A stretch of DNA of 64,000 nucleotides, taken from NCBI GenBank assembly GCA_963750195.1, contig CAVVPS010000016.1, forward strand, positions 992,001 through 1,056,000. Reading direction: 5' to 3'. Below the pieces are notes generated by a model, which saw only the letters and a list, made by a program, of their open reading frames with translations, was not told the DNA's origin and searched no databases. This DNA is from AP-15 sp963750195 (GTDB lineage Bacteria > Pseudomonadota > Alphaproteobacteria > ATCC43930 > CGMCC-115725). Both the position numbers and the translations under genes were made by a program. This document shows positions 28,955-38,555 of the stretch, piece by piece; within the stretch, counting starts at the first letter, position 1, and every line of letters begins with the position of its first letter.

Positions 28955-29662
28955 TCATTGGCCGCCCGCCTCGTAGCGGTCGTGGAGTTTCACCCAATCG
29001 GTCAGGTTGCTTTTCTCGTTCCTCCCCTTTGGCGTCACGTCGAGCAGCGCGTAAGTACTGAGCATCACCTCACCGCCGCGCGCAAATGACGAATAGGTGT
29101 GGAAGATCGCACCGCTTTCGTCCTTGTAGAAAATACTGCGGCCCGACATTTCCTCCATCGGTGCCGCGCCCGTCTGGTAGTTGTAAGTGGCCTGGCCGGC
29201 GGTAATCTGCTCCGGCATTAACGACACACTGAAGTCGAAGTTGAAGTCACTGCCAAAGGACGACACCCACCGAAACCGCCACCCCATCCGCTCGCGCACC
29301 GCCGCGATCTCAGGGTAGGATGTGCGCGACACCGCGACGTAGGAGACGTCGTGGTGCTCGAGATGCACCACCACGCCATCGATATGGTCGGATTCGAAGG
29401 AACAGCCCACGCACGGTTCCTTCCATCCGGGCCCCAGCATGAAATGCTTGATCACCAGCTGACTGCGTCCGGCAAAGAGGTCGCCGAGCGTTTCCCGCCC
29501 ATCCGGGCCTTCGAAAACGTACTCCTTATCAATTTTGACCCAGGGCAGCCCACGCCGCTCGGCGCTCAGCCGGTCGCGCCGCCGCGTCCATTCTTTTTCC
29601 TTGGCGAGCAGCGACTTGCGCGCCTCGATCCATTCCTCGCGCGACACGATCCGGTGTTCCAT
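28955..29662 (-). CDS. DUF899 thioredoxin-like protein
   Basis: 235 residues of the DUF899 family. EHRIVSREEWIEARKSLLAKEKEWTR begins it, then LPWVKIDKEYVFEG, a thioredoxin-like centre with CVGCSFESDHIDG near residue 95, and FNFDFSVS and IFHTYSSFARG in the second half. The C-x-x-C is intact, so a disulfide redox role is plausible. Start ATG 29662 with a GGAGAC site. Not part of an evident operon. Confidence 0.88.
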   Translation of the reverse strand: MEHRIVSREEWIEARKSLLAKEKEWTRRRDRLSAERRGLPWVKIDKEYVFEGPDGRETLGDLFAGRSQLVIKHFMLGPGWKEPCVGCSFESDHIDGVVVHLEHHDVSYVAVSRTSYPEIAAVRERMGWRFRWVSSFGSDFNFDFSVSLMPEQITAGQATYNYQTGAAPMEEMSGRSIFYKDESGAIFHTYSSFARGGEVMLSTYALLDVTPKGRNEKSNLTDWVKLHDRYEAGGQ

Positions 29663-30217
29663 CGTCCGTCTCCTTGATCATCCGATCCAAATTGCCGCTG
29701 TCGGGCCGCGATGGCAAAACCGCTGCAGACGACGACTTTTGGCCTATCTAACTGCGAAGGGCGTCAAATTCGAGCACCGGGTCAATCACGGGACGACCCA
29801 CAGCCCCTCCGTCGTCGATCCAACGGCTCCGGCGCCGAGGTCTTCTACGATTTGCCGCCTGAGGTGTCGGGCGACAAAGGTACGATCGACTACGCCGAAT
29901 CGGGACGGTGAGCAAAGCGGCCGAATAACCCGGCGGCAGCCCTCCTGAAGCGTCGGCCGGCGGGTCCAGCCCAGCGGCCGTTCAATGCGAAATCTCCCCG
30001 CCTATATTCCGATCGCAGCCGCCCACGGCGAAATCTCTACCGAGCCTCTGGGCTTTCATAGCCGACGGACACATCCGAGAATCAGCCGAGGATCGGACGC
30101 GGCGAGCCATCGGATTGACAAAGCCGGGTCACGCGCGTTGATTTGAGAGTATATGCTCCTATATCTCCGCGGATGCGGGCAGCCAAGTGATGCCCCGTCG
30201 AGACCCAGCCTCAGGAG
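29663..30217. other. Intergenic region upstream of the SDR operon
   Basis: 555 bases. A 66-codon frame at 29711-29911 contains GAEVFYDLPPEVSGDKGTIDY, which may be a gene relic, but it lacks a ribosome site. I see no other supported element. The SDR operon promoter must lie here. Confidence 0.35.
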
Positions 30218-30223
30218 ATGCTC

Positions 30224-30925
30224 GTGACAGTCATTCCTTATCGCGCCGCGCTGATCGTCGGAGCAGGTCCCGGGATTAGCGCATCGGTCGCCCGCAGCCT
30301 CGCGGCGGCTGGGCTCAAAATCGGCATCGCGGCCCGAGACATTGACAAATTGGGACCGCTTGCCTCTGAGATCGGGGCCGAGCGCTTCGCCGTCGACGCC
30401 TCGTCGCCTGCAGCGGTCGCACATCTGTTCGAGGACGCCGATGGGCGGCTCGGAACGCCCGATGTCGTGATATACAACGCCAGCGCACGGGCGCACGGCC
30501 CGATTGCCGAACTCGACCCCGAGGCGGTGCGAAAGGCAGTCGAAATTTCCGCCTTTGGTGCGTTTCTAGTCATTCAGCAAGCAGCGCGTCAGATGATCCC
30601 GCGCGGCAGCGGCGCGATCCTCTTGACCGGCGCGAGTGCCAGCGTCAAGGGGTACCCCCATTCCGCTGCGTTCGCGATGGGCAAGTTCGCGTTGCGCGGT
30701 TTGGCGCAAAGTACGGCGCGAGAGCTGGGACCGAAGGGCATCCACGTCGCGCATTTCGTGATCGACGGCGGCGTGCGCAGCACCCGGCGGCCGGACCCGA
30801 ACGAGCGGCCGGACAGCACGCTCGATCCCGACGCGATCGCGCAGACCTATCTCGCGATCTTGCGCCAGCCGCGCAGCGCCTGGTCGCTTGAGATCGAGAT
30901 GCGGCCGTGGGTGGAGACCTTCTGA
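30224..30925 (+). CDS. Atypical SDR-family oxidoreductase (Phe in place of catalytic Tyr)
   Basis: About 233 residues. The glycine motif is VGAGPGISASVARSLA, not the usual TGxxxGxG. The segment where classical SDRs have YxxxK reads SAAFAMGKFALRG: Lys is kept, Tyr is Phe. This matches the SDR subgroup (cd05373 type) described as lacking the active-site Tyr. NASARAHGPI and GPKGIHVAHFVIDGG are otherwise typical. GTG at 30224 sits 6 bases after AGGAG; the ATG at 30218 is too close to it. First of three genes in an operon. Confidence 0.8.
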   Translation: MTVIPYRAALIVGAGPGISASVARSLAAAGLKIGIAARDIDKLGPLASEIGAERFAVDASSPAAVAHLFEDADGRLGTPDVVIYNASARAHGPIAELDPEAVRKAVEISAFGAFLVIQQAARQMIPRGSGAILLTGASASVKGYPHSAAFAMGKFALRGLAQSTARELGPKGIHVAHFVIDGGVRSTRRPDPNERPDSTLDPDAIAQTYLAILRQPRSAWSLEIEMRPWVETF

Positions 30926-30943
30926 CCGAGGAGAAGGGCCGCC

Positions 30944-31688
30944 GTGGAAGCGAGGAACATGTCGGTGGCGGTGATCGGGGCCGGCGACTATATCGGCGCC
31001 GCCATCGCCAAGAAGTTCGCCACAGAAGGTTTTGTCGTCTTTGCGGGACGACGGCACGGCGAGAAGCTGGCGCCGCTGGTCGCCGAGATCGAGGCGACGG
31101 GCGGACGGATCGTCGGTCGCTCGCTCGATGCGCGCCGGGCGGATGACCTGGTGGCTTTCCTACGCGACGCCGACACAACGGCGCCGCTTGAGGTCTGCGT
31201 CTTCAACATCGGGGCGAACGTCAACTTCCCGCTGATCGAGACCACCGAGCGGGTGTTTCGCAAGGTCTGGGAACTGGCGTGCTACGCCGGGTTTCTCGCC
31301 GGCCGCGAGGCGGCGGGACTGATGCTGCCGCGCGGCCGTGGCGCCCTGTTCTTCACCGGCGCCACCGCCAGCCTGCGCGGCGGGATCGGCTACGCCGCGT
31401 TCGCCAGCGCAAAATTCGGTCTACGCGCGATCGCCGAGAGCGCGGCGCGCGAGCTCGGCCCCAAGGGTATTCATGTCGCTCATCTGATCATCGACGCTGG
31501 CGTCGATACCCAATGGGTGCGCGAGCGGATCAAGGCACGGGAAGGCGAAGCAGCGCTCGCCAATCTTGACCCCGGCCGGCTGATGCGGCCGGACGCCGTC
31601 GCCGATACCTACTGGCAGATTTATCAAGAGCCGCGCGACGCCTGGTCGTTCGAGCGCGAGATCCGGCCCTTCGGCGAAAAGATGGTGA
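30944..31688 (+). CDS. Second atypical SDR-family protein, frameshifted at the stop
   Basis: Paralogue of the preceding gene. VIGAGDYIGAAIAKKFA replaces the nucleotide motif, and the active-site segment is YAAFASAKFGLRA, again Phe before the Lys. GPKGIHVAHLIIDAGVD matches its neighbour. The frame should close at FGEKW-stop just before the next ATG, but one extra A near 31,681 makes it run on into the next gene's antisense-like frame. I end it at the TGA 31686-31688. The start is GTG 30944 with GAGGAG, or ATG 30959. 18 bases separate it from gene one. Confidence 0.75.
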
Positions 31689-31691
31689 GCC

Positions 31692-32324
31692 ATGACGCAG
31701 GTCGAATTTCACTTCGATTTCGGCAGCCCCAACGCCTATCTGGCGCATCGGGTGATCCCGGAGATCGAGCGGCGAACCGGGGCGAAATTCGATTATGTGC
31801 CGGTGTTGTTGGGCGGCGTCTTCAAGCTGACCGGCAACCGCTCACCGGCAGAGGCGTTCGCCGGCATCAAGAACAAGCCGGAATACGAGCGCCTCGAGAC
31901 GGAGCGCTTCCTGCAGCGCTATGGAATCAACAACTATCGGCGCACCCCATTCTTCCCGGTCAACACCTTGACGCTCATGCGCGGCGCCGTCGCGGCGCAA
32001 AGGCTCGGCGTATTCGCGGGCTATGTCGACGAAATGTACCGGCTGATGTGGTCCGAGCCGAAAAAAATGGACGATCCTGAGGTGTGGCGGGCCACCCTGC
32101 TGGAAGCCGGTTTCGATGCTCCTCGCTTTGAGGAACTGGTGCAGGACCCCGAAACCAAGCAGCACCTGCTCGCCAATACACAGCGCTCGGTCGAACGCGG
32201 CACGTTCGGGTCCCCGACCTTTTTTGTCGGCGACGAAATCTTCTTCGGCAAGGACCGGCTTCACAATGTCGAGGAGCGTCTTGTGGTAAAGGGCATGAAG
32301 AGCGGTTCCCGCCATCAAGGCTGA
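31692..32324 (+). CDS. DsbA-family 2-hydroxychromene-2-carboxylate isomerase-like protein
   Basis: 210 residues of the kappa-GST/HCCA isomerase fold. VEFHFDFGSPNAYLAHRVIPEIE starts it with the Ser of the kappa-class active site; FDYVPVLLGGVFKLTGN follows, and GTFGSPTFFVGDEIFFGKDRL closes the thioredoxin half with a cis-Pro. The family isomerises aromatic degradation intermediates using glutathione. It is the last gene of an operon with the two SDRs, which suggests a joint role in aromatic or terpenoid catabolism. Confidence 0.88.
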   Translation: MTQVEFHFDFGSPNAYLAHRVIPEIERRTGAKFDYVPVLLGGVFKLTGNRSPAEAFAGIKNKPEYERLETERFLQRYGINNYRRTPFFPVNTLTLMRGAVAAQRLGVFAGYVDEMYRLMWSEPKKMDDPEVWRATLLEAGFDAPRFEELVQDPETKQHLLANTQRSVERGTFGSPTFFVGDEIFFGKDRLHNVEERLVVKGMKSGSRHQG

Positions 32325-32655
32325 GCGCCGGTTGTGGATTTCGGTAAAAAGACCTTCGCTGGGACGCACGGCAACGGGCAAGATGCGCCGAAAACCGCCT
32401 TTCCGCTGGCTGCCTGATTTAGCAGTCCTCTTCCAGGTGCGTCCTATCGAGTGTTCAGAGTTCATCTTGCGGCTGAGAGCGACAAGATGCTGCTTATTTC
32501 GCTTAACCGTCTACTAAGGGATTTCCTTCCGGGGGCAGGGTTAATATTCGAGGCTGAACGTGTGACGCCAACCTTCCATGCCAAAACAATTTTCTTCGCC
32601 TAACTCATCGAGTTTGGCGATGATTTCGTTTGATAAGATCCTTCGAGCCGTCTCC
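32325..32655. other. Intergenic region between convergent genes
   Basis: 331 bases between the end of the isomerase and the end of the aldolase. No gene, repeat or clear terminator hairpin recognised. Confidence 0.4.
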
Positions 32656-33465
32656 TTATGGGGTCGGTACCCCAATCGACTTCAGCCGGGCATGTGCACG
32701 GCCCGCGCGCGTTTTCATCCCGTCAAGATACGTGCTCACATCGTTCCCCGGCAGGTTCAGCACCTTGCACCCGAGCTGCCAATATTCCTCGATCTGTGCC
32801 TCGGTCTCCGCCGATCCTCGAGCGAGCTTGTCGTGGGCATTGCATGCCGCCGCGATCCGCCGCACCGCCGCTTTGAAAGTCGGGTGCTCGAGGTCGAGGT
32901 GAACCCCAAGCTGTGCGCTCAGGTCGGAATGCCCATACGCGATCATGTCGATCCCTTCGACCGTCGCGATCTCCTCGACATTCTCCAGGCCCTCGAGCGA
33001 CTCGATCGAAGGGCATATAATGATGTTCTCGTTGGCCCACGGCGCGTATTCGGTGGCGTGGCGGGCGCCGTAGCTTTTGTATCCGGTGTGCGGCCCCTGG
33101 CCGGAGATGCCCCGGTTCCCGATCGGCGGATACTTTGCCAAGCGGACGATCGCGTGCGCCTCTTGGGCGGTTTCCACCTCGGACACCTGGATGCCCATGA
33201 TGCCCTGATCCAGAATGCCGGGAATGAGATGCGCGAACGACTTGTGGATCCGAACGATGGCCGTGACGTTCGTGGCCTGGAACCAGCTCGCCAGATTGGC
33301 GATCGTTTCCATGTCGAACGCCCCGTGTTCGTGGTCGATCGCGCAGTAATCGAAGCCGGCCTGCTCGATGAGCCAAGGAACGCCGCGTGATGCGAACTCC
33401 TTGAGCCCGGTGCCCAGCGCCGCTCGTCCTTCGCGCACCGCCCGCCGTATGCTGTTTTCTTTCAT
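32656..33465 (-). CDS. HpcH/HpaI-family aldolase
   Basis: Class II metal-dependent aldolase or lyase of 269 residues. GRAALGTGLKEFASRGVPWLIEQAGFD starts it, IDHEHGAFDMET is the signature with catalytic His, GIQVSEVETAQEA holds the metal-binding acidic residue, and MIAYGHSDLSAQLG supplies the second acidic ligand. Members cleave 4-hydroxy-2-oxo acids to pyruvate plus an aldehyde. Start ATG 33465. Alone. Confidence 0.87.
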   Translation of the reverse strand: MKENSIRRAVREGRAALGTGLKEFASRGVPWLIEQAGFDYCAIDHEHGAFDMETIANLASWFQATNVTAIVRIHKSFAHLIPGILDQGIMGIQVSEVETAQEAHAIVRLAKYPPIGNRGISGQGPHTGYKSYGARHATEYAPWANENIIICPSIESLEGLENVEEIATVEGIDMIAYGHSDLSAQLGVHLDLEHPTFKAAVRRIAAACNAHDKLARGSAETEAQIEEYWQLGCKVLNLPGNDVSTYLDGMKTRAGRAHARLKSIGVPTP

Positions 33466-33600
33466 GGCTCGTTCCAGGCCTTCCTCACATCAGTCCGTCA
33501 TCTACGACGGGGATTAATATGCATGGGCTATTCGACCGCAGACACCTGAGGGTCTGCCCGTTTTGTATCAGCGGGACCCTCGGCATCAGCCGCCCGCAGT

Positions 33601-33825
33601 TCAAAAGGTCCCAAGTACTCGGCCCTTCCCGAGTTTCAGTCCAAGATCAGCGACGCTATCTTCCGTCAATGGGCCGACAGATGTCGGCGTACCCCCAGGG
33701 ACGGTCTCGCGGGCGACGGCGAAGGCTTCGTCAGAATCATTGACGGCAGCCGCGACGATACGTCTACGCAGATTTTGGCCGATTTCCAAATCGGGCCCCG
33801 CGACAAGCATCATCCAACCCTTCAT
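33601..33825 (-). CDS. Small hypothetical protein
   Basis: 74 residues from the ATG at 33825, which has a very strong AAAGGAGGGG ribosome site. MKGWMMLVAGPDLEIGQNLRRRIVAA is followed by an acidic Asp-Ser-Asp segment and a Gly-rich end. No known family; the strong ribosome site supports a real gene. Confidence 0.55.
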   Translation of the reverse strand: MKGWMMLVAGPDLEIGQNLRRRIVAAAVNDSDEAFAVARETVPGGTPTSVGPLTEDSVADLGLKLGKGRVLGTF

Positions 33826-34035
33826 GGGTTCCCCTCCTTTTTATGACGAACAGCATAGCACGGGCGAAGGCATCTTACCGCCCGCTCCGCTTCCGATGCT
33901 GGTCCGAGGCGACGAGGACAGCAAAGCGGCAACCGAAGCCAGTCACTATCGCCATTTCGAACAACCGGTTTCTGCTGGCACGCGGACCTTCGATCGTTCG
34001 CTAGGCTTGTCCCGATTGGCGCGGTTACCTTGAGG

Positions 34036-34995
34036 TTATTCCGCCGCTGCCAACATCTTTAGCTCTTCTGCCGCCGACAGGATCGGCACGCCTTCTATTG
34101 ATTTCGATGGCTCCCCATCGACGCCGACCAGGGGCTTGCCGACCAGCGTCACCCGGTAGAGCTGGCGGTCGAAATCGGATTCGAAGATGTCGGTTGGCGC
34201 GAGGTGCACCGTCGAGCGATTGTCCCAAAACGCGATGTCGCCCTCATTCCACTTGAAGCGCACGGTGTATTCGGGGCGCGTGATGTGCTCCCACAGGATT
34301 TCGAGGATTTTCTGGCTTTCGCGCGGCGTCAGCCCGACGATCGATTTGAGGAATGACGGGCTGACATACAGGATGCGCTCGCCGGTCTCGGCATGCACGG
34401 TCACGATCGGGTGCTCGCTTTCAAGCGTGCGCCGCTGCACACGATCTTTGTACTCGTCGCTGCGGCTGGCCTCACCGCGATTGCCGAATTGGTGGATGCC
34501 GCGCAGCCCGTCGACAAAGGCGCGCATGGTCGGCGATAGCGCCGTATAGGCGGCGTTCAAGTTGGTCCAGAACGTGTCGCCGCCGTAGGGCGGGATCGTG
34601 ACGCCGCGCAGGATCGAGGCCATCGGCGGGTTGACCGCAGCGGTGATGTCGGCATGCCAGCCGGTCCACGGCGTCACCATTGGCGCCTTGCGGTTTTCGT
34701 TGGCGAGCCGGTTCTTGGCGACCGAATAAATTTCGGGATAGTCGTCGAGATGGCCGAGCACAGCGTGACCGATCGTCGGCTCGCCGAATTGCCGCGCCAT
34801 CGCGACCTGCTGTGCATGATCGAGATGCTGGTTGCGAAAGAAGACGACCTTCCATTTCAGGAAGGCGTCGCGCACCTCCTTCACTTGCTGCGGGGGCAAC
34901 GGCTTGGTCAGATCGACACCGCGGATTTCCGCACCGATATGCAGAGTCAGCGGTACGATTTCGATGCTTCGCGGCGTCTGTTGGGATAGCGACAT
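34036..34995 (-). CDS. TauD/TfdA-family Fe(II)/2-oxoglutarate dioxygenase
   Basis: 319 residues. The ATG at 34995 follows a GGAGGA site; longer starts up to 35079 do not. Iron ligands: His and Asp in GWHADITAAVNPP near residue 110, and the distal His in NRSTVHLAPTDI near 255. The 2-oxoglutarate Arg is in FDRQLYRVTLVG. Relatives hydroxylate taurine, alkyl sulfates or aryloxy acids; the substrate is unclear here. No transporter operon except a nearby ABC relic. Confidence 0.88.
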   Translation of the reverse strand: MSLSQQTPRSIEIVPLTLHIGAEIRGVDLTKPLPPQQVKEVRDAFLKWKVVFFRNQHLDHAQQVAMARQFGEPTIGHAVLGHLDDYPEIYSVAKNRLANENRKAPMVTPWTGWHADITAAVNPPMASILRGVTIPPYGGDTFWTNLNAAYTALSPTMRAFVDGLRGIHQFGNRGEASRSDEYKDRVQRRTLESEHPIVTVHAETGERILYVSPSFLKSIVGLTPRESQKILEILWEHITRPEYTVRFKWNEGDIAFWDNRSTVHLAPTDIFESDFDRQLYRVTLVGKPLVGVDGEPSKSIEGVPILSAAEELKMLAAAE

Positions 34996-35089
34996 CTTTT
35001 GTCTCCTCCACTCGAGGCGGGCGGGCCGACCCGCGTGGCATTTGTGGATAGAGTGCGCAATCAACCCGCTTGTGCACAATAGGCGAAGG

Positions 35090-35375
35090 TCAGAACACGT
35101 AAGCCTCGTGATAACGGCGCAGAAAGGCGCGCAGGCGGTCGGATTGCGGGTTGACGAACAGGGTTTTCAGCGGCCCTACACGGCCGTGCGCCATCGGCCA
35201 TGAACTCGACGACATCGCGGGCGAACGGCATCTCGTAGGTCACCAGCACCGTCGTCATGCCATCTTCGGCGAACTGTTTGATCACCGCCAGCACCCCGCC
35301 GACCAGTTCGCGGTCGAGCGCAGGTGCAGGGCAGGGCCCCCGGTCTTCCTTCACTCCAGCAGCGCCACGATCCAA
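35090..35375 (-). pseudogene. Amino-acid ABC transporter ATPase, C-terminal relic
   Basis: ALDRELVGGVLAVIKQFAEDGMTTVLVTYEMPFARDV matches the D-loop to H-loop stretch of polar amino-acid ABC ATPases (HisP/GlnQ type); the H-loop His is Tyr here. After FMADG the frame slips, and LKTLFVNPQSDRLRAFLRRYHEAYVF continues to a TGA at 35090-35092. Walker A, signature and Walker B are missing. Both truncated and frameshifted. Confidence 0.7.
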
Positions 35376-35397
35376 TCCACGCCAGAGGCTTCACGCT

Positions 35398-35817
35398 CTA
35401 CCATGAACCGGTGTTAGCCATGCTGGTCCAGGGTTCGGCAGGCGGCAGCGCCTCGCCGGCCTGCAGTAGCTCGATGGAGATGCCGTCCGGCGTGCGGATG
35501 AAGGCCATACGGCCGTCACGCGGCGGGCGGTTGATCGTCACGCCGCGGGTGATGAAGGCGCTGCAGGTGTCGTAGATGTTGTCCACGGCATATGCGAGAT
35601 GTCCGAAATTGCGGCCGCCGGTGTATGGCTCGGGATCCCAATTGTAGGTGAGTTCCACGGCAGCAGCCTCGTCGCCAGGGGCGGCGAGGAACACGTTGGT
35701 ATAGCGGCCTTTCTCGTCCGGACGGCGGCGGATCTCGCGCAGGCCGAGCACCTCGAAGAAGGCGATCGTGTCCTCCAGCGAACTTACGCGGATCATGGTG
35801 TGCAAATATTTGGTCAT
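35398..35817 (-). CDS. Glyoxalase I / lactoylglutathione lyase-like VOC protein
   Basis: 139 residues from the ATG at 35817 (GGAGGACACCCC site). MTKYLHTMIRVSSLEDTIAFFEVLGL gives the first metal His; VELTYNWDPEPYTGGRNFGHLAYAVDNI gives the Glu and second His; FIRTPDGISIELLQ gives the last Glu. The GloA pattern is close, so conversion of the methylglyoxal-glutathione hemithioacetal to S-lactoylglutathione is likely. Confidence 0.85.
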   Translation of the reverse strand: MTKYLHTMIRVSSLEDTIAFFEVLGLREIRRRPDEKGRYTNVFLAAPGDEAAAVELTYNWDPEPYTGGRNFGHLAYAVDNIYDTCSAFITRGVTINRPPRDGRMAFIRTPDGISIELLQAGEALPPAEPWTSMANTGSW

Positions 35818-36189
35818 GGGGTGTCCTCCGGTGTGCGTGTTCATGGCGGCGCGGCAAACGGGTCGAGGTGTGGTGATAGGGATGGTAAGGATGGCCGCCA
35901 GGATTATCCAAATCGGCTGATACCACAAAAGCGAAACGTCCGCTTTGAAGATAAGGGAGATTCGGCGGAACTACCGCCTTGGGCGCGAAGATGGCATCGA
36001 CCTGCCGCAGCAACTACGCTAGCACGCCACCCAGCGCGGTCCTTCCTCAAGCTCTCCCGTGAATGGCTGGAGTGGGGACGCGCTCCTGCGGCCGAGGCCG
36101 AGCGTCCGCTGTCGGTTCAGTCAAGGGACCTTCGCGGGGCGCGGGGCAACGGGCGAGCAACTGTGTTCGTTTGGGCCTGGGGCGCTGAG

Positions 36190-36815
36190 CCCGTCAGATG
36201 GCCGGCACGGTGTGCCGGCCAGAGTGTCCGTCGGTCCAGCTGTTACCATCCCGGAGCATGGCGTTAAGAGTGGTGAGCATTTGCGCATGACTGCAACGAT
36301 CGCGACTTTTGGCTTCTTGCCCGCGGCAACGAGGCGATGGTGGAAGGTGCGCAGCACCGGGTTGAACCGGAACGCGCCAGGGCTGGCATGTAGAGCGTGT
36401 TGCAGACCGCTATGCGACCGCCATAGATGTGGCGCTGCCCACGGAACCTGCCGCTATCGAAGTCGTACGGAGCCACGCCGACCAGCGCGGCGATCTGCTT
36501 CCGGCCGATCTGCCCGAGTTCGGGCAGCAAGGCCAGCAAGGTATAGGCGAGGGTGGCGCCGACGCCGGGCATCGAGCACAGCAGTCGGAAGCGTTGGACA
36601 AGGTCTGGCTGGGCTGCGATCAACTCGGCCAAACGCTTGTCGAGCAGAACGATATCGGCCTTTATCCTGGTGAGGCGCCGCTTAGCAATGCGCTGCAGCA
36701 GCGCGTCTTCGAGTTGGCTGGCCTGGCTTTCCACCACAATATGCTCGTCGCAGAGCTGGCGGCGCATTGTGACGGTCTCGGCGAGACGTTCGATGGCCGG
36801 GTTCCGCTCAACCAC
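36190..36815 (-). pseudogene. IS110/IS1111-family transposase relic
   Basis: The C-terminal portion only. CSMPGVGATLAYTLLALLPELG and IAALVGVAPYDFDSGRFRGQRHIYGG are the transposase_20 signature; the N-terminal catalytic domain is missing. Near 36,380 the frame slips, and LRTFHHRLVAAGKKPKVAIVAVMRK continues on the other frame. Distinct in sequence from the IS110 relic at 26.3 kb. Confidence 0.75.
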
Positions 36816-37519
36816 TCAGTGCAATAACGGGCGATTTGTTTGGTCGCTCTCAGCCAGTTAGTTGCATGCCTCTGGTGTCGCCAGCTTCGAATAGGCGTTT
36901 GTTTATGTCGACCGATATTGGTCGAATTGAACCCGCCCGACCGGCGACGTACCGGTACCGCGCCTCTGGTCGCGGTTTGCCAGGGGAATGCACGTCAACA
37001 TGGCGCGTGCTGAACACCGGCAGCGCAGGAGACTTAGGCAACAGAGCTACCCTCGACCAGCGTCCCAATCAGGTGCAAGAACGCTTGGTGTTCGGGGTTT
37101 CGCGGCCCTCGATTGAGGAATGCGCCGATGTCGATATCGGTCGATTGACCGCTTCATGCCTAATAGGCACGTGCCCCGTGGCAAGATCGTGATTGAGAAA
37201 CCACGGACCCCCATTGGGGCTGGCTCCGGTGAACATATGGGTCGCAGACCACCGATCGGCGAGGTGCGGTCCCCGGGGCCGAGTTGTGACAACGGCCCTT
37301 GCCGATTCGCCCGCTCCTGCCAGCCGCATGAGTAGTTTCCGAACCTACCTGGGACGGAAAATCGGCGATACCAACAGACCAGCCCCTGAGCATTTTTCCC
37401 CCCAATATCGCTCGGGGTACTTGCCGGGCGGGGCCCCCCGCTCCGTCCGGCCCCTTTTTGAGAACCCTGGCCGGGTGGCTTATCGGCTCGTCCTTGGCAC
37501 GACGTTAAACTGCCCGCAC
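36816..37519. other. Gene-poor region
   Basis: About 700 bases with short overlapping frames on both strands and no supported gene. It may be eroded mobile-element DNA next to the IS110 relic. Confidence 0.4.
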
Positions 37520-37732
37520 TCAGCTTGAATATTTAAGAATGAGCGCTTCAAGCTCGGCGATGTTCGCCTTCACCCGCCTAATTTCGCGCAACGTGATGTC
37601 CTCCCATCGTCCTCCGAAGGGGCGTGTGCCGAAATGCACCCGACCAGATTCGAGCGGCTCAAGTTGGTCGCGCGACTTCGTCAGTTTTCCCTCACACCAC
37701 CGAACAAAGTCTTCCATCGCCGCGTTCGCCAT
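37520..37732 (-). CDS. Small hypothetical protein
   Basis: About 70 residues from the ATG at 37732, preceded by AAGGATGGAG; in-frame starts at 37756 and 37792 are possible. The sequence has an amphipathic helix (MEDFVRWCEGKLTKSRDQLEP) and a C-terminal helix (LREIRRVKANIAELEALI). A conserved-looking centre RVHFGTRPFGGRWEDIT separates them. No function known. Confidence 0.5.
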   Translation of the reverse strand: MANAAMEDFVRWCEGKLTKSRDQLEPLESGRVHFGTRPFGGRWEDITLREIRRVKANIAELEALILKYSS

Positions 37733-38007
37733 CTCGCTCCATCCTTTGCTTTCCATATCCGTGACGCCGTGAGGGGGGCTGTCGAGCATCACTGATCTAT
37801 CGCTTAATGATCACCCGAACTCAACGAGGTTTGAGAGCTAATCATCGCCCGGTCGAAAAGCGCTGTCGTCGATATGCGATAATAGAGCGGTGGCGGGCGT
37901 CGTCTAAGTAGTTTCCGAAACTACCCGACGCGAGTTCGCCGCACAATATCCATTTTGCGTCGAGCTAAGCAGGAGAAGCCCCTTCTCCAACGTCACGGTG
38001 GAAAAAG

Positions 38008-38361
38008 ATGAAGATTTATCCGGGGTTAAAACCAGCAGTGTGGGGGGCAGTTGTCGGCGCCGTCGGGATTGCCGTCGTCGGCTTCTCGACGCTCGGATGG
38101 ACGCTCGGCAGCACCGCCGACAGGATGGCAAACGAGCGGGCAGAAGTCGCGGTCGTTGCCGTGCTCACCCCAATCTGCGTCGCAAAATTCGAAGCGCAAG
38201 CCGACGCCTCGAAAAAGCTGGCCCAATTCAAAGGGGTCGCCACATCGTGGGACCAGAGTTCGTTTATCGAGAAGGGCGGCTGGGCGACCATGCCTGGGAG
38301 CGCTACGCCGAATTCGGCCGTAGCCGACGCATGTGCGGAGAAACTCGGCCGCGTGACCTAA
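38008..38361 (+). CDS. Small membrane-anchored hypothetical protein
   Basis: 117 residues. One N-terminal transmembrane helix (AVWGAVVGAVGIAVVGFSTLGW, residues 11-32) is followed by a periplasmic-type domain with two Cys residues (ICVAKFEAQA and DACAEKL) and FKGVATSWDQSSFIEKGGWATMPG. The ATG at 38008 has a GTGGAAAAAG purine run. First of a set of small frames on the plus strand. Confidence 0.55.
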   Translation: MKIYPGLKPAVWGAVVGAVGIAVVGFSTLGWTLGSTADRMANERAEVAVVAVLTPICVAKFEAQADASKKLAQFKGVATSWDQSSFIEKGGWATMPGSATPNSAVADACAEKLGRVT

Positions 38362-38555
38362 GGGGATCGAAAGGCAACTGCCGCGCTCGATACGCAGGGG
38401 CCAGTTGAGTTTCGTCCGACTGAGTGTCGCTCGCCGAGACTGCAGCCAGCTCCAAGATGAGCCCTCCCTCAGGGCCGGAAATCGTAGCGGTATTTTCAGG
38501 GGCAAGTCGCATCCTGACACCGAGGTACGCCAAATCAAACCCACCCGGGATATAC

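Noticed and set aside
31689..32080. C-terminal extension of the second SDR into the isomerase gene
   Set aside because: Run-on caused by a 1-base insertion at the stop; the same DNA encodes the DsbA-type isomerase in its own frame.
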